A DNA stretch of 64,000 nt, taken from contig NZ_AVSQ01000016.1 of assembly GCF_000685395.1 (NCBI RefSeq), positions 37,325 to 101,324 on the forward strand, read 5' to 3'. A model generated the notes under the pieces. It did not search any database, was not told the origin of the DNA, and saw only the letters and a list, made by a program, of their open reading frames with translations. Position 1 is the first letter of the stretch; every line of letters starts with the position of its first letter. This DNA is from Candidatus Nitrosotenuis chungbukensis. GTDB taxonomy: Archaea > Thermoproteota > Nitrososphaeria > Nitrososphaerales > Nitrosopumilaceae. This document shows positions 42,682 through 50,470 of this stretch, piece after piece. A program made the translations under genes and the position numbers.

Positions 42682-42741
42682 ATGGCTACAAAAGCAAAAG
42701 CAAAAAAATCACCTGCTAAATCCAAAAGCAAGAAAAAATAA
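42682..42741 (+). CDS. Lys/Ala/Ser-rich 19-residue peptide
   Basis: ATG 42682 opens 19 codons: MATKAKAKKSPAKSKSKKK then TAA. TTTAATAG about 28 bases upstream is a good TATA box, and a hairpin plus T-run terminator follows immediately, so the transcript is a compact unit. The composition is that of histone-tail or nucleic-acid-neutralising peptides. Similar very short basic genes occur in thaumarchaea as far as I recall. Coding is likely but not proven. Confidence 0.5.
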   Translation: MATKAKAKKSPAKSKSKKK

Positions 42742-42772
42742 GTCGACCTTAGAAAAAGGTCTACTTTTTTTC
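42741..42772 (+). terminator. Hairpin plus T-run terminator
   Basis: AGTCGACCTT pairs with AAGGTCTACT (one mismatch in ten) across a 5-base loop (AGAAA), followed by seven to eight T. It begins at the stop codon of the 19-residue gene. This is the clearest stem-loop terminator in the window. The stretch 42415-42681 before it shows no other gene. Confidence 0.7.
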
Positions 42773-42835
42773 CTATTTCACAAGTTATTCCATATACAAT
42801 AAATTTTTTAAAACAAAAATTGTAATGTAATAACT

Positions 42836-43024
42836 GTGAAAAAATCTGAATTAAAAAAACTGGTTTCCAATTATCGTGACCTAAAACTGAAGATAAGCAG
42901 GCGTAATTTACCGCATGATCACACCCTGTCAGAAAAATTGGACGGAATAAAACATCGATATTTTCATGAAACCGGAAGCGACATCGAGTACGATTTAAAA
43001 TCAAATGCTGGGCATACTGCATAG
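42836..43024 (+). CDS. Small hypothetical protein (62 aa)
   Basis: GTG 42836, basic and helical (KKSELKKLVSNYRDLKLKIS, HTLSEKLDGIKHRYFHETGS). No motif. A cluster of A/T-rich sequence precedes it. Its 3' end lies 1 base from the stop of the convergent zinc protein at 43026. Likely a short conserved archaeal hypothetical; weak evidence. Confidence 0.4.
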   Translation: MKKSELKKLVSNYRDLKLKISRRNLPHDHTLSEKLDGIKHRYFHETGSDIEYDLKSNAGHTA

Positions 43025-43025
43025 T

Positions 43026-43148
43026 TTACGGAAACACTGCCCGCTCTTTTGCAACGCCTGCTATTCCATATGCACATTCTAAAGAACAATACTTGCTGTC
43101 TGGTGGCATCCCCTCTAGGCTTTTTCCACACGATTTACAGTTGTCCAT
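43026..43148 (-). CDS. Tiny zinc-finger protein (40 aa)
   Basis: ATG 43148 gives MDNCKSCGKSLEGMPPDSKY then CSLECAYG: a CxxC-x13-CxxxC zinc knuckle. TTATAAG lies about 24 bases upstream. The C-terminus is AGVAKERAVFP. Similar in plan to the 33-residue protein at 44963 (CKNCGKEF...CSTDC), so the two are probably related. Confidence 0.65.
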   Translation of the reverse strand: MDNCKSCGKSLEGMPPDSKYCSLECAYGIAGVAKERAVFP

Positions 43149-43281
43149 AGGCACGTATGGTATGATGATCTTATAAGATAATTTAATTTCAAAATAAACA
43201 GACAAGCATAGATCACATTTGAATAATGCACACGTGGAACCATAGGAACTTTCAAAAGGCTATGAAATTCAAACGCATTCG

Positions 43282-44061
43282 ATGAGGATTCTTCACGTCG
43301 TAATACTTGTGATCATCGGAATAATTGTCACCTATTACATCACAAGCGCATTTGTTTTGCAACAACAGGCAATCAACAAGCAGTCAGTCTACGTCCACCT
43401 GCTCCAAGACTGGAGGAGCTACCCTGGAAACATAGTGTATGATATAACAAATGTTTGGTCGCAAACAAAAGAGCAAACACTCCGGCCGGAAGCAAGACTG
43501 GAGATGGCAAAAGAAACAAGCGTCGATGAAGTAAGATCTGTTCATGGAAAATCATACATCCTAGTCCAGCACGATAACACTGACTGCCATGATGTGTGGG
43601 AGCCGCACTATGCAAGATTTGGCGCAGACGTGATACGCCACCAAATAGAATACCTTGCAGGAAAACAAAAGAGTCCGGATCCAAACATTACCATGTATAC
43701 CCCAGTCAAAAGCAAACAGGGCGACAAGGAACACGAAGATGAATTAAAAACAGGATTTTCACAATTCATCCCAATCTGCACTTCAAAAGATGCTGCCTCG
43801 TTTGATTACAGCGTTAGAATAAACGATGAATCTGTCGGCTTTGACGTTTATTTTGTCCCGTCAATATCTGAGCAAGTAAACTATGATGAGCAAAACGCTA
43901 AATTCAAACACTATGGGGGCATGGGGTGTTTTGGCAAAAACTACGTAAGCTTTAGTGGCACATGCGAAAACGTAGATGAAAATTCTGGACTCTTGATCGT
44001 AGTTCCTGACACACTGAGCCTTCCACTGACAAAGCTGGACGTGTATCTGTATGAAAAATAA
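43282..44061 (+). CDS. Membrane-anchored extracellular protein (259 aa)
   Basis: N-terminal membrane segment RILHVVILVIIGIIVTYYIT, then an exterior domain. Four Cys outside (NTDCHDV, PICTSKD, GCFGKNY, GTCENVD) may form disulfides. Two His/Tyr-rich patches (CHDVWEPHYARFGADVIRHQ) could be a metal or ligand site. No family recognised; the last part (DENSGLLIVVPDTLSLPLTK) is beta. Monocistronic. Confidence 0.65.
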   Translation: MRILHVVILVIIGIIVTYYITSAFVLQQQAINKQSVYVHLLQDWRSYPGNIVYDITNVWSQTKEQTLRPEARLEMAKETSVDEVRSVHGKSYILVQHDNTDCHDVWEPHYARFGADVIRHQIEYLAGKQKSPDPNITMYTPVKSKQGDKEHEDELKTGFSQFIPICTSKDAASFDYSVRINDESVGFDVYFVPSISEQVNYDEQNAKFKHYGGMGCFGKNYVSFSGTCENVDENSGLLIVVPDTLSLPLTKLDVYLYEK

Positions 44062-44104
44062 TACTTGGATAACAATTTTAATTGCAGTGCGTTGTGATTA
44101 ATGC

Positions 44105-44560
44105 ATGAAAGCTACGTTTGGTGCGGGCTGTTTTTGGTGTGTAGAGGACATATTTAGAAAAACAAAAGGAGTCACGTCAACTGCGGTGGGATACAGCGGA
44201 GGATGGCAAAAAAACCCCACGTATCAAGACGTGTGCACCGATATGACAGGACACGCCGAAGTAGTGCAAGTAGAGTTTGATCCAGCCGTACTGCCATACG
44301 AAAAACTATTGGACGTATTCTGGCAATCCCATGATCCAACCTCGCTTAATCGGCAGGGGCCTGATGTTGGAAAACAATACCGTTCTGTCATATTTTGCCA
44401 CGATGGTGAGCAGGAAAAAATCGCAAGGCAGTCAAAAGAAAATTTGGATAAATCAGGCAAGCTTGGCAAAAAAATAGCTACTGAAATCAAGCCTGCAGAG
44501 GAGTTTTACAAGGCAGAGGAATACCATCAGCAATATTACGCAAAGTGCGGCCTTGGATGA
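44105..44560 (+). CDS. msrA: Peptide methionine sulfoxide reductase A
   Basis: Reduces S-methionine sulfoxide in proteins. Catalytic C9 in [18 protein letters not shown]; the family's [38 protein letters not shown] and EEYHQQYY segments are all present. Resolving Cys: C12 and the C-terminal C (YAKCGLG). 151 residues, ordinary length. MsrB is not adjacent. Oxidative-stress repair in an aerobic ammonia oxidiser fits. Confidence 0.96.
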   Translation: MKATFGAGCFWCVEDIFRKTKGVTSTAVGYSGGWQKNPTYQDVCTDMTGHAEVVQVEFDPAVLPYEKLLDVFWQSHDPTSLNRQGPDVGKQYRSVIFCHDGEQEKIARQSKENLDKSGKLGKKIATEIKPAEEFYKAEEYHQQYYAKCGLG

Positions 44561-44962
44561 TGAATGATTTCTTCGCGGCTTTTTTATACAAAAATACGTC
44601 TAACTGTTTTAGATAGATGGGATTAATGCCGTGCCAGACCATCCCGCCCATCTATCAACACAAACCAACGAACTATCCTCGATTCTTTTAAGCAGAAATT
44701 CCATCGTGTGTATGTGATTTTGGAATCCCTTCTGGTTCTGCTGCCTTGTTTATACTGGGCGCATTTGACCCCATTCTGCTAAATGATGAGACTGAAAATC
44801 TGGCTGAAAATGCATGAAAAAACCAGTTTGGGAATAACCTGCCTCGAGTCGGTGATTCCAAAAACAAGATCAATTTGATTCCCAACAATGGAAATTAAGC
44901 AATGTTCCCAATTTTGGGATTTCACAGTTAATTTATTATTTCATTTTTTATGCCAACATTAT
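44561..44962. other. Intergenic stretch with inverted repeats, no clear gene
   Basis: Four hundred bases after msrA in which I find no supported protein gene. A frame on the minus strand (44688-44888) lacks protein character. Landmarks are the 10-bp inverted repeat at 44612-44656 and a looser TTGGGAAT/ATTCCCAA pair within about 44828-44887. An AT-rich box (about 44930-44940) serves the tiny zinc gene that follows. Confidence 0.45.
44612..44656. repeat. Inverted repeat GATAGATGGG/CCCATCTATC
   Basis: Perfect 10-bp arms (44612-44621 and 44647-44656) around a 25-base centre that itself contains GGGAT...ATCCC-like complementarity. The transcript would form a stable stem with inner loop. It could be a structured RNA, a terminator of msrA, or a transposon remnant. 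No T-run follows, so terminator is the weakest option. Confidence 0.5.
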
Positions 44963-45064
44963 GTGAAGTGCAAAAACTGCGGAAAAGAGTTCCAAAACCG
45001 AGCATCAAACTTTTGCTCTACTGACTGTGCTGTAAATCACGCTGAAAACGCCACTGTCAATTAG
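44963..45064 (+). CDS. Tiny zinc-finger protein (33 aa)
   Basis: GTG 44963 opens MKCKNCGKEFQNRASNFCST then DC...: CxxC-x11-CxxxC. A TTTATTATTT box lies about 28 bases upstream. It ends 34 bases before the exported protein at 45099. Relative of the protein at 43026. Very short, but the Cys pattern is unlikely by chance. Confidence 0.6.
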   Translation: MKCKNCGKEFQNRASNFCSTDCAVNHAENATVN

Positions 45065-45098
45065 AATAACTTATCAAAAGGGATTGGCAAGTTTTTGT

Positions 45099-45497
45099 AT
45101 GAAATATCGCAGTCTTGTAATATTTGGATTATTGTTCATATTAACGGCAAATCACGCGTATGCCGAATCTCAAGTCATACTTGGTGATAAGCAAAAAACA
45201 ATGTCACTTGAGGTCGGAAAGCAGGTGCAAATAACTGCAGACCTAAGAAACAATCAGGACATAGAGCAAGATTTTGCGTACATCGTACAGATACAAAATG
45301 AGGACGGTGTCACCGTGTCCCTGTCGTGGCTTACTGGCAAATTGGTTCCGGCGCAATCTTTTAGCCCCGCACTGTCCTGGACTCCAGACGAGACTGGGGA
45401 ATACGTCGCAACAATATTTGTCTGGGAAAGCATTGACAATCCCTCTGCACTGTCTCCCACACTTTCGTTGACATTAAACGTGGGACCGTCCGTGTAG
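45099..45497 (+). CDS. Exported beta-sandwich protein, paralogue of 16310-16735
   Basis: TTG 45084 is in frame, but ATG 45099 starts the signal peptide (YRSLVIFGLLFILTANHAYA) and is 27 bases from an AT-rich box. Mature residues show VQITADLRNNQDIEQDFAYI, VSLSWLTGKLVPAQSFSPAL, GEYVATIFVWESIDNPSALS, the same plan as the protein at 16310. FN3/Ig-like fold of 110 residues. Function unknown; the pair is a small family of exported proteins. Confidence 0.72.
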   Translation: MKYRSLVIFGLLFILTANHAYAESQVILGDKQKTMSLEVGKQVQITADLRNNQDIEQDFAYIVQIQNEDGVTVSLSWLTGKLVPAQSFSPALSWTPDETGEYVATIFVWESIDNPSALSPTLSLTLNVGPSV

Positions 45498-45512
45498 AGT
45501 TTATCGTAAACC

Positions 45513-45878
45513 ATGGAACTGCAATTTGAAAAAGAGGCAAGCGATGTCAGGGGAAAAATACTGATGCTCCGATACGGTAACAAGAGGATCAACCTCGTAG
45601 AGACGAAAAAAGGGTTCTCACGTGGCGGTCATTACCATGATTTTGAATCAAAGCATTTCTTGATGTCTGGGCTCATTGAATACAGAGAAAAAAATCTGCA
45701 AATTGGTGAAGAAAAAACGCAAACCCTCCGTGCACCATTTGTTATCGTTACGCCTCCGATGACCCCTCACATGATTACTGCCATTACCGATTCTGTCTTT
45801 GCTGAGGAATTTGAACAGGATTATTCTGCAACTGACTATCCTGAATACCGGGCAATCATTACACAAAAGATGATCTGA
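45513..45878 (+). CDS. Cupin-fold protein
   Basis: 121 residues. Beta-barrel cupin pattern: GGHYHDFESKHFLMSGLIEY (motif 1-like, with H and E ligands) and FVIVTPPMTPHMITAITDSV (motif 2-like, with P and H). Substrate unknown; a sugar-nucleotide or small-molecule isomerase/dioxygenase is typical. Its TGA overlaps the ATG of the 2H phosphoesterase (TGATG), so the two are translationally coupled. Confidence 0.75.
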   Translation: MELQFEKEASDVRGKILMLRYGNKRINLVETKKGFSRGGHYHDFESKHFLMSGLIEYREKNLQIGEEKTQTLRAPFVIVTPPMTPHMITAITDSVFAEEFEQDYSATDYPEYRAIITQKMI

Positions 45879-46366
45879 TGTTTTCTATTTGGGCAGAGCC
45901 TGCAACAAAAGACGCAAAATATCTGTTCCAAATAATTTGCAAGCTTGGGAAAAAATATCACTCCCATACGTTTAATCCGCACATCACAATGTATAGCGGG
46001 ATACGGAGCGTCTCTGATGCAAAACTTGCCATTCAAAACTGCAAAAACATGGGAAAGTTCACAGTGATGGCAACTGGTTTGGACTTTTCTGACAGTCTGT
46101 GGAAGACAGTGTTTGTCAATGTGGAAAAAAATCAGAGACTAGAACAAATCCACGATACCGTAAAGGAAAACATTCGTCAAAGCACACAATATCGATTCAA
46201 TCCACACATCAGCCTGATATACAAAAAAATGAGCAACTCTGAAAAACAAGAAATCATAGACGGCTTAAGAATAAAACAAAAATTTACGTTTGATAAAATT
46301 GCCGTAATTACGTCCTCCAGAAACGTGGAAAAATGGGAGGTAATTGATCGCGTGGTTCTCAAATAA
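45878..46366 (+). CDS. 2H phosphoesterase (cyclic phosphodiesterase/LigT-like)
   Basis: 162 residues with the two HxT/S motifs of the 2H superfamily: H35-I-T37 (FNPHITMYSG) and H110-I-S112 (FNPHISLIYK), which sit on opposite sides of the active site. Resembles plant/yeast cyclic phosphodiesterase (ADP-ribose cyclic phosphate) as well as archaeal LigT. It acts on 2',3'-cyclic phosphate ends of RNA or nucleotides. Coupled to the cupin gene by a one-base overlap. Confidence 0.85.
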   Translation: MFSIWAEPATKDAKYLFQIICKLGKKYHSHTFNPHITMYSGIRSVSDAKLAIQNCKNMGKFTVMATGLDFSDSLWKTVFVNVEKNQRLEQIHDTVKENIRQSTQYRFNPHISLIYKKMSNSEKQEIIDGLRIKQKFTFDKIAVITSSRNVEKWEVIDRVVLK

Positions 46367-46463
46367 AATTATTTTATGAAGCATATCATGATGCACGTTT
46401 TGTTAAATTAATTCAAGTTTTGAGTTATTAAAATACTAGCCCTGTATAGGAAAACAGAAGAAC

Positions 46464-48032
46464 ATGGCCATCTTATCGCCAGATGAAGCTCAATCTTTTG
46501 TTAAGAATCTAATAGCCTCCGGCAAGGGGGACTATGGAAGACTGAATCACATTCTAACCGTGCTAAGAGAAGGCAGGAATCTTTACGATTCTGATAAAAA
46601 ATACCTAAATGCAAAACTTGCAGACGAAATAGGGGTTGCCAAAAAACCCCTAGTCGAGGAAAACCTCCTGACTAAGATCCAAAACCTGATTGCGTCGGGA
46701 AAAGGCGACACCGGCAGACTGCAGTTCATCTTGGAGAGCATTCAGCAGGGAAAAACGCTTTATCGTTCAGACCGCGCGTATCTTGAATCCAAGGTTGGAG
46801 GAAAAATTAATCCAAGTGACTTGAGCCGAGAAAACGATTCTAACAAAACAATAGACAATCTCAAGTCTCAGGTAATGCTTGCAAACCAAAAGATAACAAA
46901 TCTGGAATCTGTACTGAACGAGAAAATTACCCGCCTTGGAGATGCAAGACTGGACATGCAGCTGCAAAAATCCAAACCAGTACACGGCGCAATGCCAAAA
47001 GGCTGGCAGCCTCCAGTGGAATCAAATGAGTTGGAACAAGTCAAAAGTCAAATCAAAACTGAACAAGAAAAACTCAATGAGAAAAAAACAGAAGCTGATG
47101 AACTTAAAATCGAACAATCAAAACTAATGCAAATCATTTTGAACAGGCAGGAATTTGAAAAGCAAGTAAAAATCGAGCACGCGCGACTTGAACAGCAAAT
47201 TGAACTGGAGCGAAAAAGCGTATCGGAGCAAACAAAGATCGCCGAGCAAATTAGAGCTCAGGAGTCTGAGCTGGAAAAAGCAAAAAAAGTACGCGATGAG
47301 ATAGTCTTACAATTGCAGCGGGAACAAGCCAGGCTGTCTGACGATCTTCAAAACCAAAAAGATGCACTAGATTATGTAAAAAACGAATACCAGAAAATCT
47401 CGTTAGAAATAACAAAAGAAGAGCAAGAAATTGCGCAAAAAGTCCAAATCGAGCGTCAGAGATTGGCAGAGCAGGCAAAAGCTGCCCAGCGCATACACTC
47501 TGAAAAAGAGCGTCTTGAAAACATACGTGCTGAATCTGAATCCATAATGCTGACTACAAAGGCACGAGAGGCCGAGCTTGCAACCCAGGTCAAAAAAGAG
47601 TCTGCCAAAGTTGCCATGCAGGCAAAACTACTCAAAAACATCACGAACTATGAAAAATATCTGGCATCTTCCAAACAAAAACAATCACTACTCACAAGCA
47701 AAATTGAAGACCAGAAGAAAAAAATTGCAAAAACTGCCTCCTCGATATCGCAAATAAATCAGGAAACTGAACTGTTGGAAAAAATTGTCTTGGAGAGAAA
47801 AGCGCTGGAGCAACAAATAACCTCCGCCGAATCTGAATTAGATTCAATCCGCAAGGAAAAATCCAGTCTTGAAAAACAGGTAATGGAGCAAAAGTCGTCC
47901 ATATCAAACACGAAAAAACTAGAAACCCAAAAAATAAGGCAATTAAAAAGGCGTAAAAAAGAACTAGAGCAGGGAATAAAAAAAGAAGCAGCTGATCTGA
48001 AAAAAATCACAAACAAATCAAGTCCTAGTTGA
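46464..48032 (+). CDS. Long coiled-coil protein with two N-terminal repeats
   Basis: 522 residues. Two similar 50-residue units (AQSFVKNLIASGKGDYGRLN...GRNLYDSDKKYLNAKL at 9-60 and IQNLIASGKGDTGRLQFILE...GKTLYRSDRAYLESKV at about 70-115) precede coiled coil from about 130 to the end. The coil is rich in Q, E and K (QKLNEKKTEADELKIEQSKL). No signal peptide or Walker motif, so not an SMC ATPase. Resembles cytoskeletal or scaffold proteins; in thaumarchaea coiled coils accompany cell-division or membrane proteins. Function unknown. The N-terminal repeat recalls the short IASGKGD..R.. motif of archaeal surface-associated adaptor proteins. Confidence 0.7.
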   Translation: MAILSPDEAQSFVKNLIASGKGDYGRLNHILTVLREGRNLYDSDKKYLNAKLADEIGVAKKPLVEENLLTKIQNLIASGKGDTGRLQFILESIQQGKTLYRSDRAYLESKVGGKINPSDLSRENDSNKTIDNLKSQVMLANQKITNLESVLNEKITRLGDARLDMQLQKSKPVHGAMPKGWQPPVESNELEQVKSQIKTEQEKLNEKKTEADELKIEQSKLMQIILNRQEFEKQVKIEHARLEQQIELERKSVSEQTKIAEQIRAQESELEKAKKVRDEIVLQLQREQARLSDDLQNQKDALDYVKNEYQKISLEITKEEQEIAQKVQIERQRLAEQAKAAQRIHSEKERLENIRAESESIMLTTKAREAELATQVKKESAKVAMQAKLLKNITNYEKYLASSKQKQSLLTSKIEDQKKKIAKTASSISQINQETELLEKIVLERKALEQQITSAESELDSIRKEKSSLEKQVMEQKSSISNTKKLETQKIRQLKRRKKELEQGIKKEAADLKKITNKSSPS

Positions 48033-48184
48033 CGCCAGTTCATATGTTCTGCAAGTCATATGGCTGATCTGCAAAATTTTTCAATGGTATGCATGTTTCT
48101 ATTTTTATTGTGTTATAACCCGATCAGAAAACTACCTCTGGCATTTCTAGCAATTATATTGGGCGGATTTTTAGTTGCAAGAAA

Positions 48185-48565
48185 TTGAACGCGTACAAAA
48201 AGGCAACCCTGACTGAAATCGTTGAAGACTTGGTAAACATGGACCCAAGTATGAGATTTGCCGCAATAATCGATCTAAAGGGAAACATCCTTGAGTCAAT
48301 AATGAAAAAAGGAAAGACCTCTCTGAAAACCCAAAAGGAAGAAGAGCATTTCTGCGTTCAGGTTGCCCAAAGGAGAAAAATGAGACAGGAATTTGACAAA
48401 GGGCTGGGCAAAGTAAGGTATGTCCAAGTTGAACGAGAAAAGGTAACCCAGATAGTGATTTATCCAAAAAGGAAAACAGTCTACTTTACACTGGAGCCTG
48501 AGCTTAGCGCGACTAAGAAAATGGCGATAATTAACCGTGCCAAAAAAATCACGATGCACCTGTAA
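48185..48565 (+). CDS. Roadblock/DUF6659-like protein (126 aa)
   Basis: TTG 48185 follows the box CAATTATATTGG by 28 bases. FAAIIDLKGNILESIMKKGK and TQIVIYPKRKTVYFTLEPEL suggest a Roadblock/LC7-like alpha/beta fold; thaumarchaeal proteins of this size are often named DUF6659 (from memory). Middle part is basic (VQVAQRRKMRQEFDKGLGKV). Cytoplasmic; binds proteins or nucleotides (inference). Confidence 0.55.
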   Translation: MNAYKKATLTEIVEDLVNMDPSMRFAAIIDLKGNILESIMKKGKTSLKTQKEEEHFCVQVAQRRKMRQEFDKGLGKVRYVQVEREKVTQIVIYPKRKTVYFTLEPELSATKKMAIINRAKKITMHL

Positions 48566-48625
48566 ATATAATCTGTTTATTCCAAACACCCTTGACATTA
48601 CAATGTACCTGCGCGTAGCAATGTT

Positions 48626-48715
48626 GTGGACATACAACACGTGATTCTGTTGCTTGGCGGGCTAGTTGGGCTATCTACCATTCTGCCTTTGGTATTGGGC
48701 ACACTACATCCGTGA
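48626..48715 (+). CDS. Candidate 29-residue membrane peptide
   Basis: GTG 48626 opens MDIQHVILLLGGLVGLSTIL-PLVLGTLHP then TGA. The product is one clean hydrophobic helix with a short polar head, of the kind annotated in some thaumarchaea as tiny membrane peptides. An AT-rich element lies about 28 bases upstream. Coding is plausible but rests on composition only. Confidence 0.35.
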   Translation: MDIQHVILLLGGLVGLSTILPLVLGTLHP

Positions 48716-48758
48716 TTTCAAGAGATAAATACGGAAAAATAAATTCCAAAGAACGACC

Positions 48759-49034
48759 ATGAAAATACTTGTCGACGAAATGGACGACGGAATGGATGAA
48801 AAACTGCGCAGTCTTGGATATGAGGCATATTCTGTAAAAAAGCTGCTCGCCGAGGGGAAAAAACTCCGAACCGATTACTCCATAATTAACTATGCACGGG
48901 AAAACCAAATGATATTGGTGACACGCGATACGGAAAGCGGTCAGGCGTGCGCAGAAAACAACCTTCCATGCATACTGCTTGACAACAACGAAATCTTCAA
49001 AATCGTAGTTGAGAAACTCAAAACCCTGTCCTGA
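48759..49034 (+). CDS. PIN-like protein, DUF5615 type
   Basis: 91 residues: ILVDEMDDGMDEKLRSLGYE with the acidic D6/E7 pair, TDYSIINYARENQMILVTRD (with the D that closes the active site) and a helical end. DUF5615 is a PIN-fold RNase relative. No antitoxin partner precedes it, although a small protein follows at 49062. Could be a toxin, but a housekeeping RNase is equally likely. Confidence 0.75.
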   Translation: MKILVDEMDDGMDEKLRSLGYEAYSVKKLLAEGKKLRTDYSIINYARENQMILVTRDTESGQACAENNLPCILLDNNEIFKIVVEKLKTLS

Positions 49035-49061
49035 GTCTAAGCTTTTATCCTTCAATGTCTT

Positions 49062-49325
49062 ATGATATCCATGGACAGCTGTGACACCCGTACTAGGGCA
49101 TACAAGAACGGCAAGACCTTTGATCAATGTGTGCAGGTCGCAGAGTCCCTAAACCCGGAATTTAAAAAAATGATAGAACAAAACGGAAAAATTCTCTGGT
49201 CTGACATACTGGCGCAAGTTGATCATGATGAGCTGATATACAAGCTCACGCTCAAATATCTGAGGCGCGACGGATACGACATAGGGAACTGGCAAATTCC
49301 GGAAGTCAAAAAGTTTGTAACCTAG
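49062..49325 (+). CDS. Conserved small hypothetical protein (87 aa)
   Basis: Start ATG 49062 or ATG 49071 (MDSCDTRTRAYKNGK). Polar, helical: KTFDQCVQVAESLNPEFKKM and IYKLTLKYLRRDGYDIGNWQ. No zinc pattern beyond two Cys. Follows the PIN-like gene by 27 bases, so the pair might be a toxin-antitoxin unit in reverse order, which is only a guess. Its stop shares CTAG with the convergent membrane gene. Confidence 0.55.
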   Translation: MISMDSCDTRTRAYKNGKTFDQCVQVAESLNPEFKKMIEQNGKILWSDILAQVDHDELIYKLTLKYLRRDGYDIGNWQIPEVKKFVT

Positions 49326-50140
49326 GATTCTATTTTACAGCTCCATCCGCTGTTTCTGATTTTTCTTGCCATTATTATTGGCGTTATTATCAAAAGAGGA
49401 ATCGATATTGCGATAAACATTGTTTGAAGCTGCGTAATTGCCAGAGTAAACGCAACTGCACCTGACGCGCTAACAAACAATGAAAGAAACGTTCCGGCAC
49501 ATGTGGGGCACGCAATAAACAGACCCGTTACTGCGGCTATCCCGCCGATGCCCGTATTCTTTTTCAAAATGGAAAACGCGTTTACCGCAACTGATGTGTT
49601 TAGCCCGACTAAATATGAAACAATTATCTGCAAAATCAGGTTTATGGGAATTACCTGCAGCCCTACCTGCTCTGTGATGTATACTATGAGTTTTGGAACA
49701 TACCCTATCTCGCCACAGCATGGGGTTATGTGTGCAGATGGCACTGTAACGTCATAATGCTTTGAGAAAATGACGTCTGGCTGGTACACCAAAGTCCCAG
49801 ATGTCAGGGCAAAAAACACGCCATATGAGACAAATGTTGCCAAAAATATCTTTCTTGACTTGGAATTCCACGTAATTTTTGCAATCACTGACAAGAGGCT
49901 GTCGTCGTTTTTGAGAATTTTCTGCTTGTGGTACTGGTACATGCCGTACGCGATTGCACCGAGCGCTACGAGCAGCATTACGTAAAATGCCGTTCCGATT
50001 CTTTCTATTGCCGACACTGCATCTGGCGTAACCGTTGTTCCGCCAAGTCTTGCATAAATTAAAAACAAGATGCCTATGCTTGCAAAGCCCAACGTGATCA
50101 AAAGCCTGCCGTCGTGTCCGGTGTCGTCTTTTGACATCAT
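49322..50140 (-). CDS. Polytopic membrane protein (272 aa)
   Basis: Six to seven membrane segments, the first two LLITLGFASIGILFLIYARL and AFYVMLLVALGAIAYGMYQY. An exterior stretch HITPCCGEIGYVPKLIVYI contains two adjacent Cys, and a later segment ACPTCAGTFLSLFVSASGA puts CPTC in the membrane. These Cys pairs suggest redox or copper handling. No recognised family; likely thaumarchaeal-specific. Confidence 0.65.
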   Translation of the reverse strand: MMSKDDTGHDGRLLITLGFASIGILFLIYARLGGTTVTPDAVSAIERIGTAFYVMLLVALGAIAYGMYQYHKQKILKNDDSLLSVIAKITWNSKSRKIFLATFVSYGVFFALTSGTLVYQPDVIFSKHYDVTVPSAHITPCCGEIGYVPKLIVYITEQVGLQVIPINLILQIIVSYLVGLNTSVAVNAFSILKKNTGIGGIAAVTGLFIACPTCAGTFLSLFVSASGAVAFTLAITQLQTMFIAISIPLLIITPIIMARKIRNSGWSCKIES

Positions 50141-50206
50141 TACTGCCTGATTTACGGTGTGATTAAATCGTATCTTTTAAAATTCTAAAGAAGTTGGTTC
50201 ACTTTG

Positions 50207-50374
50207 TCAAGCACAACAAAGTGTTTTTTTGAAATCTTCTACATTTCTTGTGAACTTGCATTCCTTACATACGTGCCAAGTTCTGTTTTTCAGTATTTTC
50301 AGTGTTGCTTCATATCCGACTGAATACATTTTTCCGCCGCACGATGGACACGGAAGCGGTATGTCGATTTGCAT
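50207..50374 (-). CDS. Small zinc-ribbon protein (55 aa)
   Basis: ATG 50374 gives MQIDIPLPCPSCGGKMYSVG, then WHVCKECKFTRNVEDF and a CC near the end. CxxC-x23-CxxC is a classic zinc ribbon. It occupies the gap between the membrane gene (50140) and the TnpB gene (50471), on the same strand. A longer frame at 50310-50492 in the same region has no protein character and is rejected. Confidence 0.68.
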   Translation of the reverse strand: MQIDIPLPCPSCGGKMYSVGYEATLKILKNRTWHVCKECKFTRNVEDFKKTLCCA

Positions 50375-50470
50375 ATTCTAATTTTGTATTTTCTGCATTT
50401 AAGAGCCGCGTAGGACTGATAACTTGTTCATTTTTTTGAAAATAAGTTGTATATTTAGGTTCTGTGTAAT

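Noticed and set aside
44688..44888. Minus-strand frame of 66 codons between msrA and the tiny zinc gene
   Set aside because: No conserved-looking motif, odd composition, and no TATA-like box at the right distance; inverted repeats explain the region better.
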